From assembly GCA_025685495.1 (NCBI GenBank), contig JAJNMT010000034.1, positions 310,001 to 374,000 on the forward strand: a stretch of DNA of 64,000 nucleotides, in the 5' to 3' direction. Positions 29,910-39,821 of the stretch are shown here, piece by piece. Source of the stretch: Huntiella abstrusa (Eukaryota > Ascomycota > Sordariomycetes > Microascales > Ceratocystidaceae). Positions within the stretch are counted from its first letter, which is position 1; the number at the start of each line of letters is the position of its first letter. The notes below the pieces were generated by a model that saw only the letters and a list, made by a program, of their open reading frames with translations, did not search any database and was not told the DNA's origin. Position numbers and translations under genes: made by a program.

Positions 29910-31765
29910 ATGAATACGGCCATGACCGACATACCTGCTGTCTCCGGGCCTACCGAGAAAGAACGCAAATACGACCGACAACTTAGACTATGGGCCGCTA
30001 GTGGACAAGCAGCCCTCGAGAACGGCCGAATTCTCTTGATCAATTCTGGTGATGGCACGGTGGGTGTCGAAGCCCTGAAGAATTTGGTACTTCCTGGTAA
30101 GTAATAGACATGAACTCCGTCTAGTGATGGCTGCTGACATCTGATATAGGTATCGGACATTTCACCATATTCGATGAGGCCATTGTAACGGAAGCGGATC
30201 TCGGAGTCAACTTCTTTTTGGATTCCGAAAGTGTAGGGAAGTCACGGGCCGAGTGTTGTACCCAGCATCTACTAGAGCTGAATCCAGACGTGGATGGTGA
30301 TTGGCTACCCAAGTATGAGGTCGTTACTAGTCCTTCGGCCTCATCTTCAGACTCGAAAAGGTTGCGGGTTTCAAACTCCCCATCTGTTTCGGACAGGCTC
30401 CAAAGAAAGTTGACAGAGTCACCCCCTTTCACAGTAATCCTTTATGCGTTGCCAATAAACCCGGAACTTGAGGATTTGGTATTTGCTTACAGCAGCGCTC
30501 GCCATATTCCCATAATCTCTGTTCATTCCGTTGGATTCTATGGCTACTTCAATATCCAGTACAGTGGCCCTAGACTTGTAGTGGAAACACACCCTGATGC
30601 TATCTTCACAAACGATCTTCGCCTTTTGACTCCTTGGCCAGAACTACAGGAGTTTGCTGATCTTCTCACCACGGACATTGAATCCCAAGACCATGCTACA
30701 CATGGGCATATACCAATGGTTGCACTGCTTCTCCATTACTTGAAAGTATGGAAAGAAGAGCATGATGGTAGATATCCCTTATCAAACCCAGAGAAAAATG
30801 AATTCCGTAAGCAGCTTGCTGCCGCCATGCGGACCGATAATCCTGAAGGTGGCGAGGAAAACTTCGAAGAGGCAATTGCAGCAGTGATTCGTCAAGTGGT
30901 TAAGCCATCGGTATCTTCAAATCTACGTGAAGTTTTTGAATACGTCGAGTCTGGTCAGGTAAGCAACCCATCCTTTTACGGGGTTGTAGTTATGTATCTA
31001 ACATGTCTCCGCTGATATCACCAGGTGGATCTGAACAGTGATCCAATGTGGATAGTTGCTCAGGCCGTTAAACAGTTCTATGACAAGAATGGCTGTCTTC
31101 CCGTATCGGGAAGTATTCCTGACATGAAGGCCGAGTCTCATGTTTATGTCAAGCTGCAGGGTATTTACAAGTCCAAGGCGCAAGCTGACATGGAGAATGT
31201 GTTCGAAATTACCCGAAATCTCCCGGGCGGTAACTCCGTCTCATTGGAAGATGTGGCAACCTTTTGCAAGTACGCCTCGTTTGTCAAATTGATTAACCAC
31301 AATACCCAGAAGCAGTCTTTGCAGGAACTATCAGGTAAGACAGTGCTAGTCGACTTATTGTATCAACAAGCCATGTAACGTTAACACTCCATTTTCTCAA
31401 ATCTAGTGGAACAGTTTGCCAACGACGCCATGGCAGCAGATGGCCTCATGCCATGGTCTCTTTGGCCCGTGTACTTGGCGATGAAAACGACGGCTCACAT
31501 TGCCACTTGCTCTAAAGAAGGTATTTTGGCCACTGTTATAGACCTAGTGCCGGACTTGGCGGGGTCTCCGGGACTTGAAAGAGTTGAACAGGCAGCCGAA
31601 GAAGTAGCTCGCGCTGGCGGAGCCGAACTTCACAACATTTCGGCGGTAGTTGGTGGCATGATTGCACAGGAGATTATCAAGGTTGTCACCAAACAATACG
31701 TGCCTATAGACAATCTCTGCATCTACGATGGTATTCACAGTCGTACCCAGGTCCTGAGACTATAG
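29910..31765 (+). CDS. ula1: NEDD8-activating enzyme E1 regulatory subunit
   Basis: Four exons (29910..30096, 30150..30958, 31025..31334, 31407..31765) encode 554 residues. The start block KERKYDRQLRLWAASGQ and the ThiF-fold strand ILLINSGDGTVGVEALKNL followed by GIGHFTIFDEAIVTEADLGVNFF are diagnostic for Ula1/APPBP1. The C-terminus returns to the E1 fold with AELHNISAVVGGMIAQEIIK and IYDGIHSRTQVLRL. As in other Ula1 proteins, there is no catalytic Cys domain of its own; it pairs with Uba3 to activate Rub1/NEDD8, which modifies cullins. A second in-frame ATG at 29922 is an equally plausible start. A 9-bp inverted repeat follows the stop. Confidence 0.93.
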
Positions 31766-34700
31766 GGATCGAGCCACACTGTGGGTCTGCTTGGACAGAT
31801 GCGAGTGAGTTGCTTCTCATGACACATACATATACACTCACTCGGTATATGTGACGGTGACCCAGTCTACCCCGTTCAGTTGTCAGGCACCGGTGGCAAG
31901 GTGGAGTCATTACGACATTGGGTATCTCCTCTCGGTTATCGTCCAACTTGCAGCTATTTCTGTTCCCTTGAGGCTAGTGGTGTCATTTTTAAAAGGCCGC
32001 CCCGCTCCGACCGAAAACATTGTTAGATAGTTTATTCTCCCGTTGCATCGGGGAGGTTGGCTAAGCAAAGCGTAGACATACGAAACCGGGTTCTTTTATT
32101 TTTTTTCCTTAGTTTTACGCTCTGTCAATGTACACATGTACTCACATATGTACTTACGCCCCTACCACTTTGAATTTAGCCGGTACTGGATGGGAGGGGA
32201 GAGTTTATAGTCTGATACCACGCTGTCGTTGTCCACGCACATACCGGCAACACACGCGCCATTTTTGGGGAATCTAAGAGAGCAAACAAGGGTGTGGTAG
32301 TCGAGAAAAAAAATGAAAAGCCCAACGCGGGAAAGGGCTGGGGAGACAAACTTTTTCATTGTAAAATGCACCTATGATGGGCACTTGTAGTTTCCCCAAA
32401 GCGGGGTTATAATAAGGTGCAACATTCAATACCCAGAGAGCCAACCACAACCGAAGAATGATCTCATTGTGATCCTGATCGGTTATCATAACCCGATCTT
32501 GTTCACCCACATATGTAATTCATGCGTTTCTATGATCTCATGAATGACCAGGAACGTCAGACTTGCGGATGAGTCTTGTTATAATGATGTCACACAAGGG
32601 AAGCAACCTCGTCTGTCTAGCCCTGGCGGTCCTGCACAACACTGGCTATGTACCTACATGAAGTCTATCAACAGATGTATCAGCGTTGTACTCTGGAAAA
32701 GTCAAAAAGAAGCACCTGCAGACAAGGAAACAAAAGAAAACCCGACACAACGGCCCGTTTTACTCCCTGCACACAAGGGGGACCACTAAGGTTTGACTTC
32801 GGCCCGTCTTAAACCCAGTCGTCGTCGTCGTCGATCAAGCCACTTGACTTTTTGGGGGCTGTACTGTAGGTGGTGAGCGCAAGGTCGTATTGCCAAAGAA
32901 ACCCTGGACCGACGCCAGATGAAAGAGTGGGATCGATGAGAAGTGACCGGTTTGTCGAGTTTAAAGAAAGCATCGTGCAGCAGAATGTACATATGTATGT
33001 GCATACTCCACGGTCATGGGTAGTTTGAAGTAGTGAGCAAAGCCACAGAAATCCTCAACGTCAGCTCAAACAAGACCTACAAAACTTGCCTAATTGGGAC
33101 TTTGGCTCCCACCATCCATTCTTTGAAATAGCCTGGCCGGTATCAAAGTTTGGTTCGCAGCCTGACGGCTCCAGCGAGAAAACTTTGACTCTCCTCCTTC
33201 TCGGTAACCTCAAGATCATTCTAGTTACTTGTGGAATACAATATCGAACACTTTCAAGTTCGCAGTTCGTCTCTGCTTCCCTGACATCAATTCCTCCGTT
33301 GACCAGGGTCTTCTCCGGTGACATCTATCGGGGTCTTCGGCTCCACTTCTTCACTTGTTGATTCTAACCCTCCCCCCTGCCGACTTGCATGATTCCCCAC
33401 AATCTACTAGTCAGGAAAGATTGTCTTCCCCGCCTTTGATTTTCTCTGATGATACATACATACATGGTCGAGTGACTTTGTTTGCGCTAGAGTGCCGTTA
33501 CCCGGTTGAGTTGCTGACCTGACCTCCGTCATGTCCCGAGTATCAGTACATCGGGTCAGGTCTTATTCTGATCCGATGGTAAATATACCCCGTAATCTTC
33601 TCTTTCTTTGCGTGTTTATCCCATATCGATCAGAGGACTGCAACTCTGAACTCTGGTCACAGCGCTGATGACGTCTTATTGGCTTTGTCGGGACCTCTCT
33701 AGGTTCCGAAGCCTGAGTAAATGTCCGATATGATGCCGCTGCAGAATAGAGCTAACGCTCCCAATCAGGACTCGGGTATCAGCCTAAGCGCCTTGCGGTA
33801 ATATTAGGAATTGATATTGCAGACATGCAAGTTTATCACAGTGACCAGGCGGATAGCAAACCAGTATACCACCATCTCATTCATAATCCTGTAAGGGCTT
33901 TCATAAGCATACATGAGAGAAAATTTAAACAGCCGGTTCATGACCATTCGGCCGGTTGTTGATTTGTGAGTGGACTGAAGGCCCCGTCGGGCTTCTAAGA
34001 CTAGGTCATTCCTCAAATGTCGCTTTTATGCAGCGTACCATGATGTCGGCAAATTTCTCTGGCTCTATAGGCGGGGCGTACCACTATGATGACCACCTTG
34101 GTAGCACCCAATGACACATCGTTTGATTGCGGGTAGTGATGGCTACCACATGCTGCGCCCGTCTGGACCATCATAGTGGATGTGATATTTGTACACACAC
34201 AGACTGTATATCTTCCCGCAACGATGCCTACATCATAGCACTCAGCATGGGTCGACGTGAGACAGGAACGGAGGCTCAAGTCCCTATATCTTGTATACAG
34301 CGGGTTCCCCGCTCTCTCAGAGTTCCATCACAGTATCCGCCATGGGCACATTCCCTCGCCCTCTGGTCCATTTAAAGCCTCCCCCAGATTTTATCCACAT
34401 TGCGTGCGATCCCCCATGCCAAGTCACCGGTTGGCAGAGCCCCCAATGCCTAGTCCCTAACGATTGGTACTTGTGTTTGTTGCTTCGTCGCCACCCATCT
34501 TCATTGTATCTCCTAAAGTGCTTCTAAAATGGAGAGTGGTCCCAAGCTCGATCCCTTGGACCGCTGTACGGGCTGTCAAAAAACATCCTATTGGGTCTAA
34601 TAAGTGCCGTAATGGATCCATCTGATGCTATATATGTATATATTTTGGGACCCGCGTCTGCGGACTGAGGCCAGATTGATACCATACATGTACTTATAGT

Positions 34701-35065
34701 CTACCCTGCTTGCCTGGATACCCTGCCCTGGGTATATAGTGTCCGTGATGTTCCAAACCCCCCGTGTCTTTCATGTGTGGCCTCATCCCACTCTATATTC
34801 TTCATAAACTTTTGTGTCACCATACGATGTTATAACGACGTACTACATTCCTTTTCCTTTTCTATTCCTGGTTCTGCAGTTCTTGTTTCCTTACTTTGTG
34901 GTTCTTCCGTGGTTGCCAGTTGCTACCTGTGGCTTGTGTACCTCTGTATAACAAACGGTACTCTCGAACCAAGAGTACGACCAAGGAGGGATGCAACCCT
35001 AAACTTGTAGGGGAAGATATCATATCTCGTCTTGGTATACATATCCTCTACCTATTTCGATATTC
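31766..35065. other. 3.3-kb gene-free region upstream of the Zn2Cys6 gene
   Basis: No reading frame here shows family features or plausible exon structure. Visible items: ACATATGTA-type repeats at 32129-32152, 32986-33005 and 33451-33467; a near-palindrome GATCGGTTAT-C-ATAACCCGATC at 32477-32498; a GCGGGG word near 32401 of the CreA/Mig1 type; ATACCC...GGGTAT at 34718-34735; GTACTCT...AGAGTAC at 34958-34978; and a 23-codon ATG frame at 34529-34600. The stretch probably combines the ula1 3' UTR with a long control region or 5' leader for the transcription factor. A non-coding RNA cannot be excluded. Confidence 0.45.
31802..31844. terminator. Inverted repeat after ula1
   Basis: CGAGTGAGT (31802-31810) and ACTCACTCG (31836-31844) are perfect 9-bp inverted copies separated by 25 nt. 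They begin 37 nt after the ula1 stop and probably lie in its 3' UTR, where the RNA could fold into a hairpin. A role in 3'-end formation or stability is a guess. Confidence 0.4.
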
Positions 35066-37471
35066 ATGGAACAACTTGAAGAGCCCCCGGATGTTGGGTC
35101 CTCCAGAGCGGCTGCTGGTATGGCTTCCAGTGGGCTCTTCCACACCTTTCAAGGCTTCGTGGCGCCCAAGTCAACTCCAAAGCCTAAACCACCGCCAGAT
35201 AATGAAATCACCAACAAAAGAATCACAACGACGCATGCTTGTACCGAATGTAAACGTCGGAAGATGTGAGTTTGTTTGTTTATTGAAATATGAATTAGAA
35301 TCTGACAGTCCATCATGATAGTCGCTGTGATGGAAATCATCCATGTACTCCATGTTCAACTGGACGAGCAAAGAAAAAGTGTGTCTATGATAGACATAGG
35401 CAACGTATTGTGCCATCACGCAGGTATGTTTTCATCACTAACATTCACCACGCCATACTTACTTGTAGCTAATATGTTCTTGTCCCTCTACCAGAGTAAT
35501 CGAATCCTTAACCCACAAGAACAACCAATATCAACAAGTCCTCACGACTTTATTCCCAGACCATAGGGTAGAAGACTTGTCAAGTCTCACTCGTGAAGCT
35601 CTGGTTCAGCTTATTTCAAATTCATCCCTACCTGAGTCTTCGACCCGTCAATCCTTCAAGCATGAGACCAAGGCCTCACCAACAGCCCGTCCAGGTATCA
35701 AACTTGAGTCTCCAGAACCAAAGCAATCTCAGTCTAGCCAACAACCAACTCCCAAGGCCGATATGCCGCCACCACCAGTGTATAAGCTCGAACCGTCACA
35801 GGCGATATCATCAGTAAAGGAGTCCATCGACATCATGGCTAAAGTCAAGCCTACAGTCCGGGATCTTCTCTCGGTATGTCCCGGATACTTGGAATCATTG
35901 AGTGTGTATCCGACTATAGAACATATAAGAAGCTCAGTATCTGCAGCAACTCAGGCTTGGCTACAGAGTCCAGAAGCCCTCATTGACGCATACTTTTGTC
36001 ACGCCCATGAACTGATGCCTATGATCGATGAGGCAACCTTCCGCCAAATCTACGCTGACCAGAGTCGACACGACGCCCCCTGGCAATGTCTCTTGAACAT
36101 TGTGCTAGCGACAGGTTGTTTGTTCGTTTCCGACAGCGACGATTGTCATCACCTTGCATTCTACGCCAAGTCCATGTCTTTTCTAGACCTAGACTCTAAA
36201 AGTGAGGCTTCACTTGATACTGTTCAAGCTTTAGCTATAGCTGGAGGGTTCTATCTTCCTTACATTAACAAGCCAGCAATGGCAGGTTCGTTCCTCGGTG
36301 CTTCCGTTCGAATGGCACGGTCCCTTCATATCGACGTCCTTGCCAGCTCAGGTGGCAGTTTAACATCACGGATATATCGACGCACGTGGCTCAGTCTAGT
36401 CTCATTAAGCTCTTGGATTTCCACATCGCCAACACACTCGGCATATTATTCGCCCGAGGCTCTCCCGGATATTCTCACGACGGAATTTGAAGCAGGAAAG
36501 GTATGACTCTAGTTACTTGTAACTCTGTACTGTCTGTGATATCTAACAGAAGAATCCAGATCCCAATGCTCACAGATACAATGGCTGTAGAGGACCACAT
36601 CAGGTTGTCAGCTGTTGCTAGTGCTATCTATGCGTTCCTCGGAAGACAAGAACTCCCTTTGCTGGAAGAATATCAAGCCTTAGATTCAAAGCTACAGTCT
36701 TGGTACTCGTCGTCTCCTCTGATGAACAGGGAACAATACTTGGAGCAAGACTCTCTTGTTACAGCCAGCCGCGTGCTTAAGTGGAGATACTACAGTCTTC
36801 GAATTGTTCTCTACCGCAAGCGGATGTTTGAGTTGGCAGCGGAGGGTACTATTGATCACAGCGCTCAAGACCTATCTGTGGTCTCGCATTGTCGTTCATT
36901 CGCCAAACAGGTGCTTCAAGAGCAAGTGGAGCAACCCATATTTGGGCAATACCTTGCTCGTACGGCTGCTTGTCTTGTTTACGACGCCGTCATGGTACCT
37001 CTGGTGAGCCTTTTCTGGGAGGCAAACTCGTCCATGGCACAAATGTGGACCTACCAAGTCAAGTCGACACTTCCTTATTTGGCAGGGCTCCAACCGTGGA
37101 CAACTGTCGCTCGTGATGCTCGAGATATTGTAGAAAAGCTTTTTGGTATTTTCCAAGGCTCGCGTTACGTGTTTGATTCGGTATCGTCAAGTTTAAACGA
37201 ATCCCCGCAAGACTTCAGCCCTATTAACATAGAGGATACCCGTGGGGTCCCTAACATTCGGGGTTTCGATAGTTTACCTCGAGGTGCTCTCTACCATGGC
37301 GAAAACTGGGTTTCTACTGAGCTCCCAATATGGCTACAAAGTACGGCAGATGAAGGACAATCTATGATCACAGCTCCTGATAATCATATGTTGAGCTGGA
37401 ATTGCCAACCACAAGGGAAGAATGAAGGGTTTAATACCGGTGGTATCAACTACGGTCTTCGACTATTATAG
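35066..37471 (+). CDS. Zn2Cys6 fungal-specific transcription factor
   Basis: Four exons (35066..35265, 35322..35423, 35495..36500, 36560..37471) encode 739 residues. The binuclear zinc cluster is split by intron 1: HACTECKRRKI then RCDGNHPCTPCSTGRAKKKC, spacing C-x2-C-x6-C-x5-C-x2-C-x8-C. The basic DRHRQRIVPSRR and a helix (VIESLTHKNNQYQQVLTTLF) form the linker and dimerisation element. The middle-homology domain (PF04082 type) begins near ALIDAYFCHAHELMPMIDEATF and contains MAGSFLGASVRMARSLHIDV. I cannot name the regulated pathway; no enzyme cluster surrounds the gene. ATG 35066 is the first in frame; ATG 35120 is an alternative. Confidence 0.9.
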
Positions 37472-37770
37472 TGACGTTGGCTCGATAATCTGGTTGTGTC
37501 ACTCAGTCGTGTAACAACGCGCTCGTCCAAGGTCTTTGCTGTCAGGCACTGTGGCAGTGGCGTACGCGGATGCATTCCGTCTTGATCTGGCAATTACATC
37601 TACTGCATACTAAATTCGGCATTTTCTACGTTCAAACCCGAGCAGCTATGTTCAGTTGTTTAGCTGTAAGGCTGAAGCCCCATGAGGCATCTATCTCTTT
37701 TACGTTTGGTCTTTGATCGCCATCCGAACTTTCTGCTGATAATCGGTAACACCTTGGATTCTTGTACAAT

Positions 37771-39052
37771 ATGAGCCATGCTTTCAACGACAACCCCCGG
37801 TGCAACAACTTGGAGTGCCGGAAGGAACTAAACGACAAGGCTGTTGTCACCACATGCTGGTATGTCTATTGACATAGTTGAACGTATTCGTGGAATATTG
37901 TGTGCTAACTTCAATTCATCAATAGCCACATTTATTGTTTTGAATGTGCGTCTCGGGAAGGTCTTGTCGGTGCTGTTTCGTCTGACCGAAGATGCTGTCC
38001 TACCTGTCAACAGCCGTTGAGAAATGCCGATGATGTGGCTTTGCGAGATTTGCAATGTACTGAGGAGTACAAGACTATTGTCTTGAGCGGTTTAAAGCCA
38101 GGTGTTATCATGGAGTGTGCCGGAAGAGCCATGTCGTTTTGGGAGTACCAGTGTGCCCAGGAAATGTGAGTGCCAAAGTTCATATGCAAAGAATGAACAC
38201 GACACTAACATTAGCCATCTTGTTACAGTGGGTATCACAAGTACCTGAACAAGTCGCAACGGAAGCGTCATGGTACAGAACGGAGACAACTCGAAACAAT
38301 GGTCAGCGAGGCTCGCGGGATGGTGAACGAGATGCAAAGCCAGATGGCCGGTATGTTTTTGTTAAATGAGGCCACTGAGTACCAATACTAACTGCCCTCT
38401 TTAAGAACTCCAAGCAGAAAACCGGGAACTGATGCTCAAAGTGGAAAGTCTGGACAAGGCTCGAGCAGACATCAAGAAGCGACTTGACTCTCAACATGAA
38501 TACTTTCAGACTGTCCAAAGAAGTGCAGCAATGAATAACATGGCACAAGCATTCGCTGAGGGACCTCGCCAGCCCATTCCCTCTAACATGAAGTCAGGTA
38601 ACCTGGCCATGTTGCCAAAAATGACACCACCTCACCCTCTTGGTCATGATATGGCACATGGAAGGGCCCCGGCTTCTGGGTTCCAAATTCAAGCACCAGA
38701 TCAGAATATGGGGATGACGGTATGGAATGGTGGCCAGCCACCTCTAAGCCAACACTGGATACCTCGATCTAATGGACACAAGGGTTTTGAGCCTCCTAAC
38801 AGTGTTTTGGGTATGCGATCCAGCGTAGGCATGGTCTCGAATTCCGGACCACGTCCTGACGTTTTAACCCAGTCCAGAACGATGTCAAACAACCTGGGGT
38901 ATTCAACAAACAATCCTATGCATCCAATACGGGCAAAATCGCGGGGTTCTTCGGTAAGCGGAGCAGGAGGAACGTATGGGCGGAAATCGGGCATGGGGCT
39001 CAGCTCCGGGATTAAAATGGGTCAAGCGTCATATGGTGGCAAACCACAATAG
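37771..39052 (+). CDS. hei10: HEI10/CCNB1IP1-type meiotic RING protein
   Basis: Four exons (37771..37859, 37926..38165, 38229..38350, 38406..39052) encode 365 residues. The RING begins RCNNLECRKEL (C-x4-C, as in CCNB1IP1), continues TTCCHIYCFECAS and ends RRCCPTCQQPL. Next comes the block LKPGVIMECAGRAMSFWEYQCAQEIGYHKYL, which is highly characteristic of HEI10, then a coiled coil (about 130-175). The last 180 residues are Gly/Ser/Pro/Met-rich and probably disordered. HEI10 is a ubiquitin/SUMO ligase-type factor that marks crossover sites on meiotic chromosomes; Sordaria has a well-studied member. It follows the transcription factor by 299 nt in tandem. Confidence 0.85.
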
Positions 39053-39821
39053 AAGCAAAGAACACGACGTAGCTGTCATTGACAGGATAAAAATAGAAGT
39101 TTGATTTCTCGTATCACGCTAACATGATTGTTCGGTTATTCAAAATCCCGTATCAATGACCAGATCTCATGGTCAACCACAGGGTTAGGGTTATGTGACT
39201 GTGACGTAGTCGATGCGTAATTGATGGTGAAAGCTATTGATGCTATATTCAGCAAACAGCCGCAACGTTTCACCCCAGGATTTTTCATGGGTCTGAGGTA
39301 GTCAATTGTTTCGCTGCTCTGGCACAAGATGCATCTAGTTAGACCAAGATTGACTTTTTGTAGCTCTGATTCAGTTGGAATCAATAAGTAATGATTGCGC
39401 AACCCCTGCATGGGTGATATGCCATTGATACGGGAAAAAAGCACAGAAGGAGCGCACGTCGCCCCTCATGCAGTTGCGCAAAACAGCGACTTTGATATCT
39501 TAGTATTTTCATGATTTCTCCGCACGTCGGGAGTGTCTTCTTTTGCATTCTTTTACTATCATCAAACTGCACAGTTACGAGTGATCCATTGATAGCAGGT
39601 CTATTGAACATTCGATACGCAATTCCCCATTCTTTTTAGTTTAATTTTGTGGCGAAAGACGGGAACGTCCGCCTTTTACAATTTTCCGACTTTTTAATTA
39701 ATTTATGAGGACTTCATAGAACGGCAGACTGTGTGTCCTTTAAACACACAATCCACTACGACGACCGATTGCCCTGCTGTAGAGTTTGCGGTTTTTTTGA
39801 CCGTTCTAGAATTACGCAGAT
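39053..39821 (+). promoter_or_regulatory. Intergenic region, hei10 / ynd1
   Basis: A 769-nt tandem gap holding the hei10 3' UTR and the ynd1 promoter. It contains AGGGTTAGGGTTA at 39181-39193 (two telomere-type repeats). Open minus-strand frames at 39136-39611 lack any recognisable domain and I do not call a gene there. Confidence 0.45.
39181..39193 (+). repeat. Interstitial telomere-like motif (TTAGGG x2)
   Basis: AGGGTTAGGGTTA matches two units of the TTAGGG repeat used by most filamentous ascomycetes. Such teloboxes in promoters can bind Myb-type factors (Tay1/Teb1/Tbf1 class). It sits about 640 nt before the ynd1 start. Confidence 0.5.

Noticed and set aside
33061..33361. Overlapping frames on both strands in the 3.3-kb desert
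   Set aside because: No domain features, no splice continuity, similar open length on both strands.
35066..37771. Secondary-metabolite cluster around the Zn2Cys6 factor
   Set aside because: Neighbours are Ula1, HEI10 and an apyrase; no PKS, NRPS, terpene synthase, P450 or transporter is present.
39136..39611. Overlapping minus-strand frames between hei10 and ynd1
   Set aside because: They open on non-ATG codons, show no family motif and cannot be joined by convincing splice sites.
39733..39821. Longer N-terminus for Ynd1 read through the intron
   Set aside because: It would put about 50 Cys-rich residues before the apyrase motif; the 13-nt exon plus a good GTATGT...TTTCAG intron gives the family N-terminus.
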